Part shown: positions 1 to 6,494 of the stretch, in pieces
How positions within the stretch are numbered: position 1 is the first letter of the stretch
How the letters are laid out: each line of letters opens with the position of its first letter
Assembly (NCBI GenBank): GCA_041485845.1
Contig: JBGPKH010000436.1
Location: 1-7,783, forward strand
Origin: OMOG01 sp041485845
GTDB lineage: Bacteria; Acidobacteriota; Terriglobia; Bryobacterales; Bryobacteraceae
DNA: 7,783 nt
Reading direction: 5' to 3'
Made by a program: the position numbers and the translations under genes
The notes under the pieces: model-generated
Seen by the model: only the letters and a program-made list of their open reading frames with translations
Told to the model about the DNA's origin: nothing
Databases searched by the model: none

Positions 1-1457
1 ATGGTGATCAGCAATTGCGCGGCAGTCGAGGGCGCGGCGTTGCTTTTGGTCAGAATCAGGAACAGGATCGACATAGCGAACGAGCCGGCCATGGCCACGA
101 TCTCGCACCACGCGGTGACGCGCCACCAGAACCAGCGGACCAGGTACAGGAGGCCCGTCCCCGCGCCGATTTGCAGAATCACGTTGAAGCTTCCGGCCGC
201 GGTATCGAGCGCAAACACCATGGCCGAAGAGCACACAAACAGCACGATAGTGGCCAGGCGGCCTGCCATCACGTAGTGCTTTTCGGACGCGCCCCGCTTC
301 ACGAAGCGGCGGTAGAAATCGTGCACCATGTACGACGCGCCCCAGTTCAGGTGGGTCAGGATGGTGGATGAGTTGGCGGCGATCAATCCGCCGAGCATCA
401 GGCCTACCCATCCCGCGGGGAGGAATCGCAGCATGGCCGGGAACGCGATGTCGTGGCCGATGAGCGTCGGGTCGAGGTGTGGAAAGGCCTTCTGGATATC
501 CGACAACTCCGGGTACACAATCAGCGATGCCAGGGCGGTGAGGATCCACGGCCACGGCCGCAGCACATAGTGGGCGACGTTGAAGAACAGGGTTCCGCCG
601 AGCGCGTCTTTTTCCGATTTGGAGGCGAGCATGCGCTGCGCGATGTAGCTGCCGCCGCCGGGCTCCGCGCCGGGGTACCACGTGGCCCACCACTGCACCG
701 TAATGGGAATCACGAAGACGGCCACGGCGATGTCCCAGTTGTTATGAAAATCCGGCAGCATGGCGAGGTAGTTGATGCCGCCCGGACCGTGCAGGTGGGA
801 GAGCTTGTCGATCAGGCCGCTGAGGCCGCCCACCTGCGGCAACCTCACCGCGAAGTACGCGGCGGCGATCACCGCCGACATCTTGATGAAGAACTGGATC
901 ATGTCGATCACCAGCACGCCCCACAGACCGGAGTGCGCGGCGAAGACCACGTTGAGCAGACCGACGGCGAGGAGAGTCTGCCAGCGCTCGAATCCAAACA
1001 GCACGGCGGCAATCTTGCAGGCCGCCAGGTTGACCGTGGCCATGATCACGCTGTTGAAGAGCAGCCCCAGGTAGACCGACCGAAAGCCGCGCACCACGCC
1101 GGCGGCCTTGCCGGAGTAACGCAGCTCGTAGAACTCCAGGTCGGTGAGCACCCCCGAGCGGCGCCACAGCCGCGCATAGAAAAAGACCGTCGCCACGCCG
1201 GTGAGCGTGAAAGCCCACCACCGCCAGTTGCCCGCCACGCCTTCGGTGCGGACGATGTTGGCCACCAGGTTGGGCGTATCGCTCGAAAAGGTGGTGGCCA
1301 CCATGGAGAGTCCGGCGAGCCACCAGGGCACGGAGCGTCCGGAGGCGAAGAACTCGGCGGTGTTCTTTCCCGAGCGCTTGCCGAAGAACAGCGCGGGGAC
1401 GAAACAGACCCCGACCGAGAGGAGTGCGATGATCCAATCGATGGTATGAAGCTGCAT
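1..1457 (-). CDS. Sodium:solute symporter (SSS family), C-terminus off the left edge
   Basis: An inner-membrane carrier expected to couple sodium influx to uptake of a sugar or related organic solute. The minus-strand frame is open for 485 codons from the ATG at 1457 and runs off the window, so the last membrane segments are missing. The product has many hydrophobic segments. The first-helix region has MVATTFSSDTPN (about residues 52-63). A central WWATWYPGAEPGGGSYIAQR (256-275) is typical of a bacterial SSS subgroup. The helix-8 region has LIAANSSTILTHLNWGASY (358-376) followed by VHDFYRRF; its Ser/Thr cluster lies where SSS proteins bind sodium. The start lies 3 bases after the galactokinase stop, so the two genes are probably co-transcribed and translationally coupled; no strong Shine-Dalgarno sequence is visible. 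The galactokinase partner suggests galactose or an amino-galactose as substrate, which is inference. Family assignment is secure, substrate is not. Confidence 0.93.
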   Translation of the reverse strand, partial: MQLHTIDWIIALLSVGVCFVPALFFGKRSGKNTAEFFASGRSVPWWLAGLSMVATTFSSDTPNLVANIVRTEGVAGNWRWWAFTLTGVATVFFYARLWRRSGVLTDLEFYELRYSGKAAGVVRGFRSVYLGLLFNSVIMATVNLAACKIAAVLFGFERWQTLLAVGLLNVVFAAHSGLWGVLVIDMIQFFIKMSAVIAAAYFAVRLPQVGGLSGLIDKLSHLHGPGGINYLAMLPDFHNNWDIAVAVFVIPITVQWWATWYPGAEPGGGSYIAQRMLASKSEKDALGGTLFFNVAHYVLRPWPWILTALASLIVYPELSDIQKAFPHLDPTLIGHDIAFPAMLRFLPAGWVGLMLGGLIAANSSTILTHLNWGASYMVHDFYRRFVKRGASEKHYVMAGRLATIVLFVCSSAMVFALDTAAGSFNVILQIGAGTGLLYLVRWFWWRVTAWCEIVAMAGSFAMSILFLILTKSNAAPSTAAQLLIT

Positions 1458-1460
1458 AGA

Positions 1461-2636
1461 TCACGTCTGGTATAACACACCGGGCCCGGGGTTGGCGTCG
1501 AGCAGGTGCTGGTCTTCCCGAAAGCCCGGGAAGTGGGAGTAGTAGCCTTCGATGAGCCGGCGGCGCACGCGCGGGCGATGCCGCTTCCCGCAGAAGATGA
1601 CGACGCACCCTCCGAATCCCGCGCCGGTCAGGCGCGCGCCCCCGGCAAGACACTGCGATGCGGCTTCCACCAGTTGGTCGAGCGCGGGGCAACTGACTCT
1701 CAGGAGGTCGCGCAGGCTGTCGTGAGACTGCCGCAGGAGCATGCAGAACTCGCCGATATCCGCCCGCTCCATGGCGTCCACGGCGGCCCGCACCCTGAAG
1801 GCTTCGCCGGTGACGTGGAGAAAGGCGTCGCGCTCGGCGCCGGGGAGGCGCGCAAATGCCAGATCGGCAAGTTGTTCCAACGTTCGCCCCTCGATGGCGG
1901 CGCGATAAGAAGCCAATCCGAGCCGTTGGATCGCGGCGGCGCCCGCCACGCGCCGCGCGTTGTAAGCCTCGCGCACGCTGCCGGACTTCTCCGCCGTCAC
2001 CATGCTATGGGCCACCAGAAATCCCCAGTCTGCCGGTATGCGGATGGGACGCACCGATACGGGATCGAATTCGATGAGAGATGCACACCCCGATCGCGAC
2101 GCGAGCACCGCGGCGTGATCCATGCCTCCGCCACGAGTGCCGACGAAGTGCTCGCCTTCGGGCAGGACCTCCATCAATTCTTCGAAGGCCGGCGAGTGCC
2201 GGTTGGCGCGCAGCAGCGCCAGCGTGAAGGCGACCAGCAGCGCGGTGGACGAAGACAGTCCCGCGGCGGCCGGCAGGTTGGATCTCACAACTGCATCGAT
2301 GCCGCGACCGATGCCCCATTTGCCGCTTACTGTCTGCGCCGCCGCGCGCAGGTAGTTCTCCCAGTCGCCGGGCGCCGCGGGCGTGAGATCGGGAGTCCAT
2401 TCGAACTCGCGGAGGCCGTAGGGCGGCGAACTGACCGCGCGAATGCGGCGGTCGCTGCGCGCGCGGAACGCCACGCGGATGCGGCGGCGAATGGCGATCG
2501 GCAGCACGGGAAGGCCGTGATAGTCGATGTGCTCGCCGATCAGGTTCACGCGCCCCGGCACCGACAGCACGCGGACTTTGCCCCCGCCGCCGAAGATCTG
2601 GCGGAGTTCCTTTCGAGGATCCGGGAGGCGCCCCAT
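1461..2636 (-). CDS. galK: Galactokinase-family GHMP sugar kinase
   Basis: A cytoplasmic kinase that phosphorylates galactose, or possibly N-acetylgalactosamine, at C1 using ATP, the entry step of Leloir-type catabolism. The 391-residue product has all GHMP/galactokinase landmarks: the signature PGRVNLIGEHIDYHG (27-41) with catalytic Arg29 and sugar-binding Glu35, His36 and Asp38; the phosphate-binding loop LPAAAGLSSSTA (121-132); the catalytic Asp173 in GGGMDHAAV; and motif 3, TGAGFGGC (337-344). Length matches the family. The frame is open upstream to an ATG at 2825, but the extra 63 residues do not resemble the family, and GGGAGA lies 8 bases before the ATG at 2636, which fixes this start. 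The GTRGGGMD, LIEF and QSHDSLRDLLRVSCPALDQLV blocks look more like the GALK2 clade than Escherichia coli GalK, so the substrate is uncertain. First gene of a probable operon with the symporter. Confidence 0.93.
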   Translation of the reverse strand: MGRLPDPRKELRQIFGGGGKVRVLSVPGRVNLIGEHIDYHGLPVLPIAIRRRIRVAFRARSDRRIRAVSSPPYGLREFEWTPDLTPAAPGDWENYLRAAAQTVSGKWGIGRGIDAVVRSNLPAAAGLSSSTALLVAFTLALLRANRHSPAFEELMEVLPEGEHFVGTRGGGMDHAAVLASRSGCASLIEFDPVSVRPIRIPADWGFLVAHSMVTAEKSGSVREAYNARRVAGAAAIQRLGLASYRAAIEGRTLEQLADLAFARLPGAERDAFLHVTGEAFRVRAAVDAMERADIGEFCMLLRQSHDSLRDLLRVSCPALDQLVEAASQCLAGGARLTGAGFGGCVVIFCGKRHRPRVRRRLIEGYYSHFPGFREDQHLLDANPGPGVLYQT

Positions 2637-2888
2637 CTGGCAAATCTCCCGATCACGATAGCATCTCGCGGCGGCGGCATTCAGGACCGACGTCGCGGCC
2701 GGTGTGCGACCTGAAAGTGGAAGATCTGCCGGAGTGATGCACGCCCAGCCAAATCTCGCGAGACCTTCCAATTTCCAAGACCAGGCTGCGTTACAAGACG
2801 TGGACCACGACGGAATTCGGCACATTTGCGGTAGTCAGGCAGCCAGATCGCACCCGGACTCACCAAACTTGCGATAAGGTAAACGCAG
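2637..2888. promoter_or_regulatory. Divergent intergenic region between galactokinase and sulfatase
   Basis: This 252-base gap separates two outward-reading starts, so it should hold the promoters of the kinase-symporter operon and of the sulfatase, and possibly a shared operator. By eye I find no convincing -35/-10 pair, no long inverted repeat and no coding signal. TAAGGT at 2875-2880 is a plausible Shine-Dalgarno sequence for the sulfatase, 8 bases before its ATG. The regulatory role is inferred from geometry only. Confidence 0.5.
2645..2650 (-). promoter_or_regulatory. Ribosome binding site that sets the galactokinase start
   Basis: On the minus strand GGGAGA lies 8 bases upstream of the ATG at 2636. 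It supports this codon over the in-frame ATG at 2825, whose extra 63 codons give a Cys/Trp-containing peptide unlike any GHMP kinase N-terminus. Confidence 0.7.
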
Positions 2889-4418
2889 ATGATCAATCGT
2901 CGGGAATTCCTCATGGCTCCGGCGGCCGTGTCGGCGGCTGCGGCACAAGGCCGGAAACAGCCGAATATTCTCCACCTGCAGTCCGACCAGCAGCAGTGGG
3001 CCACGATCGCCGGACGGTCTGTCTGCCGTACGCCGAACCTGAATCGCCTGGCCTCCGCCGGGATGCAGTTCGAGCGCCCGTACACTCCTTCGGCCGTCTG
3101 CTGCCCGTCGCGCGCCATGACGCTTTCCGGCGCGTACCACTGGCACAACGGCGTCTACAACCAAATTCACTCTTCGCCTTCGGTGCATCGCGATCTCGAT
3201 CCGGATACCGTGCTGTACTCGCAACGCCTCCGCGATGCCGGCTACCGTCAGGGATACATCGGCAAATGGCATTGCAGTTGGGTGCGCACGCCCATGGATT
3301 TTGGCTTCGATGAAGTGGCCAACGTGTTCGGCTGCGATCCGCGGGCCATCGCGAAGCTGAACAACAATCCCGACCGCGTGGAGCGGCAGCGGGGGCAGTT
3401 GAAGACCACCGTCACGCGATCCTTCCGTTGGCCCGGCAGCGACCCGTTCGCCATGTGGGGCTACCAGGAAGGGCCCGAGGAGGCCACTCCCGAGACTTAC
3501 ACCGCGGATTGCGCCATCGCCATGATGGACCGCTTCGCCAAAGGCTCGCAGGCATGGCACCTGGAGGCGCACTGGTCGGAGCCGCACGACGCCTACATGC
3601 CGTTAAAGAAGTATCTCGACCGCTACGATCCGCGCTCCATCCCGGTGCCCGGGAATTTCCGCGACACGTTCGCCAACAAGCCGGGTCTGCACCGCCGGGA
3701 AGCGGGAACCTGGGCGGGGGCCACCGAAGAGGACGTGCGCGTCAGCCGGGCGCACTATTATGCGTACACCGAGCAACTGGATGCGCAGATCGGGCGCGTG
3801 CTGGATGCGCTGGACCGCACCGGCCAGGCGGACAACACGCTGGTGGTATTCACTACCGATCACGGCGACATGGTGGGCGCGCACCACATGTGGATCAAGG
3901 GCTGGATTCCGTACGAAGAGTGCTATCGCATCCCGCTGATCGCACGCTGGCCGGCCGGCATCAAAGGCGGCGGACGTTGCGATCGCCTCGTGCAGTTGCA
4001 GGACCTGGCCCACACCTACGCGCAGGTGGCCGGAGCGAAAGCCATGCCCTATGCCGATGGCCGCTCGCTGGGGCCGCTGTTCGAGGATCCGAAACGCGCC
4101 GACTGGCCGGATGACATCTTGTGCGCCTATTACGGCGGCGAGTTCCTGTACACGCAGCGCATCGCCATCAATCGGCGCTACAAATACGTCTTCAACGGCT
4201 TCGATCTCGACGAACTGTACGATCTGGATCGCGACCCGGGGGAGATGCGCAACGTGGTGGACACACCGGAGTACCGGCGGCAGACCAGCGACATGCGGCA
4301 GCGGCTGTGGGCGATGATGAATCGATTCGAAGATCCGTATGGCGACGTGAAGGCGCGGAATTCGATCGGCAATCGGCCGGACCGCTACGGTGCGGCGCGA
4401 TATCTGAGGCGGGGGTGA
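2889..4418 (+). CDS. Sulfatase, formylglycine-dependent, with Tat-type signal
   Basis: A type I (alkaline-phosphatase-fold) sulfatase that hydrolyses a sulfate ester, most likely on a carbohydrate. The 509-residue product starts with a short twin-arginine signal (NRREFL at 3-8, then an Ala-rich stretch to about residue 20), so it is probably exported folded by Tat. The core begins at PNILHLQSDQQQW (25-37); metal ligands are probably Asp33 and Gln34, the DQ form rather than the DD form of arylsulfatases. CCPSR (71-75) is the C-x-P-S-R maturation motif, placing formylglycine at Cys71. Further active-site landmarks are GKWH (125-128), EPH (231-233), the metal pair Asp324-His325 in TDHGDMVGAHH, and Lys337 in IKGWIPYEECYRIPLI. 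The C-terminal ELYDLDRDPGEMRN is typical. Length is normal. No maturase (FGE or anSME) is in the window. Divergent from the galactokinase, which suggests a sulfated galactose-type substrate (inference). Phosphonate monoesterase-like activity is an alternative within the fold. Confidence 0.95.
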   Translation: MINRREFLMAPAAVSAAAAQGRKQPNILHLQSDQQQWATIAGRSVCRTPNLNRLASAGMQFERPYTPSAVCCPSRAMTLSGAYHWHNGVYNQIHSSPSVHRDLDPDTVLYSQRLRDAGYRQGYIGKWHCSWVRTPMDFGFDEVANVFGCDPRAIAKLNNNPDRVERQRGQLKTTVTRSFRWPGSDPFAMWGYQEGPEEATPETYTADCAIAMMDRFAKGSQAWHLEAHWSEPHDAYMPLKKYLDRYDPRSIPVPGNFRDTFANKPGLHRREAGTWAGATEEDVRVSRAHYYAYTEQLDAQIGRVLDALDRTGQADNTLVVFTTDHGDMVGAHHMWIKGWIPYEECYRIPLIARWPAGIKGGGRCDRLVQLQDLAHTYAQVAGAKAMPYADGRSLGPLFEDPKRADWPDDILCAYYGGEFLYTQRIAINRRYKYVFNGFDLDELYDLDRDPGEMRNVVDTPEYRRQTSDMRQRLWAMMNRFEDPYGDVKARNSIGNRPDRYGAARYLRRG

Positions 4419-4465
4419 GTCTCGGGGTCGCGAGAGAGCGGACGCTCCGAAGCTATTAAGAACTC

Positions 4466-4588
4466 TTTAGCCACGAATGAACCCGAATGAACACGCACAA
4501 GAAAAGCAAGTAGACGCACTCGACCTTTGCGGCAGGAAGCCGGTCCTGTGTTCTTATTTGTGTTCATTTGTGTTCATTCGTGGCTAAA
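4466..4588. repeat. Interrupted inverted repeat with arms of ~10-base tandem units
   Basis: The left arm is 4466-4501 and the right arm 4553-4588; 31 of 36 positions are complementary, including an unbroken 16-base outer block beginning TTTAGCCACGAATGAA. Each arm reads as three ~10-base units (cacgaatgaa / cccgaatgaa / cacgcacaag on the left; cacgaatgaa / cacaaatgaa / cacaaataag on the right, read inward). The 51-base centre has its own small stem (CAGGA 4533-4537 with TCCTG 4544-4548). It fills the gap between two converging gene ends, where a long hairpin could act as a bidirectional terminator or 3'-end stabiliser. I recall similar TTAGCCACGAATGAACAC-type intergenic repeats in other bacterial genomes; the function is not established here. 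Confidence 0.85.
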
Positions 4589-4598
4589 CTGGTTTTTG

Positions 4599-5717
4599 TC
4601 AGCGCGGGCTGTAGAGTTTCACATTCGCGGTGGACGCGCCGGAACAGGCGATGGCGGGGCGGCCATCACCGTGGAAATCCGCGATTTTGCAGTCCGCGGC
4701 AGCGATGCCGCCGGGGTCGAGAACATGGCGCGTCCATCGCCCGCCAGTCTGGTCGTCAGCGGTGAAGATGTAAAGTCGAAATCCCTCGCCGCGGAACCCG
4801 GCGACGATTTCATCGCGGCCGTCTCCGTTGAGATCGGCGACCGCCAGCGCGTGGCCGTTGATCATGGCATCCTCGATCACATGGCGCTTCCACGCCGGCC
4901 CGTCTTCGGTGTAAACCACGACCTGGTTGCCGTGCCAGGGCTCGATGGCGGCGATGAACCGGCGCTTGCCCAGGTGGCCGATCTTGATCTCGCTCGACCC
5001 ACATTGCGGGCACTGCCGCGGGTCTCCTTTGGCGATCTCCACCGGCCCCTTGGCCAGGAACACGCGGATGCCGAGAAAGTCGGCGGTCATGAGTTGCTCG
5101 CCGCGCCCCTGCCAGCGGACGGGCAGAATGCTGTGAAGAATGCCGCGAGGTCGATCGGTGAACAGCTCGCGTTTCCACTCGCCGGGACGGTAGAGGTAGA
5201 CCGGCACGTTGTCCGCGTAGTCCGGCGGACGGGCCTTGAGACCGATCATGGGCGCCACCAGCAGCACTTTTCTGCCATCGCCGGAGAGGTCGATCCAGCG
5301 AATACGGTGGACGGTGGGGACGCGGTCGATCTCCCGCGACGTCCAGGGCTGCCGCGGGTCGGGACCGCTCTTGAGGATGAGCACGTTGCCGATGCTTTTT
5401 TCCGGCACGGTTTCGAAGTTGTGACCCATGGCGATTTCCGGGATGCCGTCGCCGTCGTAATCGTAGACGTCGAGATTGATGGTGCGCGGCACGTCCTTGA
5501 CGAGTACGTGACGCGCCCACGTTGGATTCTCGAACCAGGCGAGCTCGGCTCCGCGCTCGTCCACCACGATGAGGTCGGGACGGCCGTCGCGGTTCAGGTC
5601 GGCGGCTACAAGCTGATAGCCCATCTTCAGGGAGTCTGTAACCGTGGTCTCCCGCCATTGCGGCAGTTCCGCGCCGGGCAGCGCCGCAACCAGCAGGAAC
5701 AGGAGAATAAGCGACAT
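4599..5717 (-). CDS. Secreted FG-GAP/VCBS-repeat beta-propeller protein
   Basis: An exported beta-propeller protein of unproven function. From the ATG at 5717 the product is 372 residues and opens with a compact hydrophobic signal (MSLILLFLLVAALPGA). Calcium-loop-like FG-GAP repeats recur: DLNRDGRPDLIV (40-51), DYDGDGIPEIAM (86-97), DLSGDGRKVLLV (143-154), DLNGDGRDEIVAGF (295-308) and DFHGDGRPAIAC (347-358). Between the third and fourth lies an atypical segment with CPQCGSSEIK (236-245) and IEPWHGN (258-264). The frame stays open to an ATG at 5762, but those 15 codons are AT-ending, unlike the rest, and would bury the signal sequence, so 5717 is preferred. It converges on the sulfatase across the inverted repeat. 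Such repeats occur in integrin-like adhesion, carbohydrate-binding and some lyase proteins; kinship with aldos-2-ulose dehydratase-type propellers is possible but unverified. Confidence 0.85.
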   Translation of the reverse strand: MSLILLFLLVAALPGAELPQWRETTVTDSLKMGYQLVAADLNRDGRPDLIVVDERGAELAWFENPTWARHVLVKDVPRTINLDVYDYDGDGIPEIAMGHNFETVPEKSIGNVLILKSGPDPRQPWTSREIDRVPTVHRIRWIDLSGDGRKVLLVAPMIGLKARPPDYADNVPVYLYRPGEWKRELFTDRPRGILHSILPVRWQGRGEQLMTADFLGIRVFLAKGPVEIAKGDPRQCPQCGSSEIKIGHLGKRRFIAAIEPWHGNQVVVYTEDGPAWKRHVIEDAMINGHALAVADLNGDGRDEIVAGFRGEGFRLYIFTADDQTGGRWTRHVLDPGGIAAADCKIADFHGDGRPAIACSGASTANVKLYSPR

Positions 5718-6094
5718 CAGACCAACTTTATCAGGAATGATGTCACGAAGAAACTCGCGCATGCCGCCCCGGCGATCGCCGGTGTTCCCACGCTGGAAGC
5801 CGTCCGAACTCCCGCCGGCGCCGGTCGTCTTCTGCGCCGGGGGACCACCGCCCTGGATTCCGCCCGGCTTGACGGCCTACTCTTTCATAGCGGCTCGGGG
5901 CATCGCTTCCAAATGAGCGGCATCCCAGTTGTGAAAGCGTGGGCGGCAATCCGGGAGTTGGCCGGCGTTTGTCTACACAGTTCGTTTATGGGGACCAATC
6001 CGTGCCCGCAATCTCCGAGCGGCGGTTCCCGGATAGCACCAGACTCGCTGTACGATCGAAGTATGCCCGCACCTGTTCAAGCCGCGGCCCGCAC
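5718..6094. other. Region without a recognisable gene; short GC palindromes
   Basis: No open frame here gives a recognisable protein on either strand. It should carry the promoter of the FG-GAP gene. Two perfect palindromes lie close together: CCGGCGATCGCCGG (5769-5782) and CCGGCGCCGG (5815-5824); in such GC-rich DNA they may be chance. The right end is the probable junction where the aminopeptidase fragment loses similarity to its family. Confidence 0.5.
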
Positions 6095-6388
6095 TACCCC
6101 GAGACGCGCTCGCTGCCGTTCGAATTCGTGGAGCAGAACCTCGATACGATCCTGGCCAAACTGCCGCGCGAAGTGGCAGAAGATTTCGCCGCGGCGCTGC
6201 CCTCGCTGGGCGGCAATTTCTGCGACGCCGGCGGCCGCGCGCAAGTGGACGAATTCTTCCGCGACCGTGTGAAGGAATACACAGGAGGGCCGCGCCGCCT
6301 GGCACAAGCGCTGGAATCGATCGACCTGTGCAGCGCGCGCTCCGGAGCGATCCGGCCGGGGGTCGCGGAGTTCCTCCGAAGTCATTGA
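6095..6388 (+). pseudogene. C-terminal remnant of an M1-family aminopeptidase
   Basis: About 97 codons ending at the TGA 6386-6388 resemble the C-terminal helical (ERAP1_C-like) region of M1 zinc aminopeptidases. The pattern is YPETRSLPFEFVEQNLDTIL, then LPSLGGNFCDAGGRAQVDEF, then GGPRRLAQALESIDLC. M1 proteins typically have an (N)PETR..aW.FvkenwD block followed by a GsFC block and R.L.qaLE.i..C in this order. The catalytic domain (GxMEN and HExxH motifs) is absent upstream. The same frame extends left to a GTG at 5939, but those residues are unrelated and no ribosome binding site is evident, so I call it a truncated gene. High-GC codon use and the intact 3' frame suggest recent loss. A small independent protein using the ORF 5939-6388 is the less likely alternative. 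Confidence 0.68.
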
Positions 6389-6415
6389 TTGGCGCGGGCT
6401 TGAGGCCGCCCAATC
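6387..6415 (+). terminator. Stem-loop just after the aminopeptidase remnant
   Basis: GATTGG-C-GCGG (6387-6397) pairs with CCGC-CCAATC (6406-6415), giving a 10-pair stem with one bulged C and an 8-base loop; it overlaps the stop codon. Only a weak T run follows (6430-6433), so it may be the old terminator of the lost gene or a non-classical one. Confidence 0.45.
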
Positions 6416-6421
6416 CTGCCG

Positions 6422-6436
6422 ATCAAAAGTTTTGAT
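6422..6436. promoter_or_regulatory. Perfect palindrome upstream of the GAF-ANTAR gene
   Basis: ATCAAAA-G-TTTTGAT is a perfect 7+1+7 inverted repeat in an otherwise GC-rich leader, 58 bases before the likely start of the GAF-ANTAR gene. It could be an operator for a dimeric regulator. It also supplies the T run behind the preceding stem-loop. No clear -35/-10 pair is visible; TTGTACGAT near 6458-6466 is the only weak -10 candidate. Confidence 0.4.
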
Positions 6437-6494
6437 TGGACATGCTCCGGCGGGGTTTTGTACGATTGGCGCAGAGCCTGTTGGTACTTCTCTC

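Noticed and set aside
453..1475. Plus-strand open frame of 340 codons opposite the symporter
   Set aside because: The product is His/Arg/Glu-rich low-complexity sequence typical of the antisense of a GC-rich gene; the opposite strand encodes a clear symporter.
742..1692. Minus-strand open frame of 316 codons overlapping symporter and galactokinase
   Set aside because: It is Arg/Ala-rich frame-shifted shadow sequence crossing two well-supported genes.
1506..2714. Plus-strand open frame of 402 codons opposite the galactokinase
   Set aside because: It is antisense to a gene with all GHMP motifs, and its own product has no recognisable motif.
2835..3587. Minus-strand open frame of 250 codons opposite the sulfatase N-terminal half
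   Set aside because: The sulfatase active-site motifs lie on the other strand; the antisense product looks like composition-driven read-through.
4419..4465. Small GAGC-GGAC-GCTC hairpin after the sulfatase stop as an intrinsic terminator
   Set aside because: The stem is only 4 pairs and no T run follows; the larger inverted repeat at 4466-4588 is the better 3'-end structure.
4527..6272. Plus-strand open frame of 581 codons, the longest in the window
   Set aside because: It runs through the inverted repeat and antisense to the FG-GAP gene and changes character repeatedly; no domain is visible. The FG-GAP repeats on the minus strand explain the conservation pattern.
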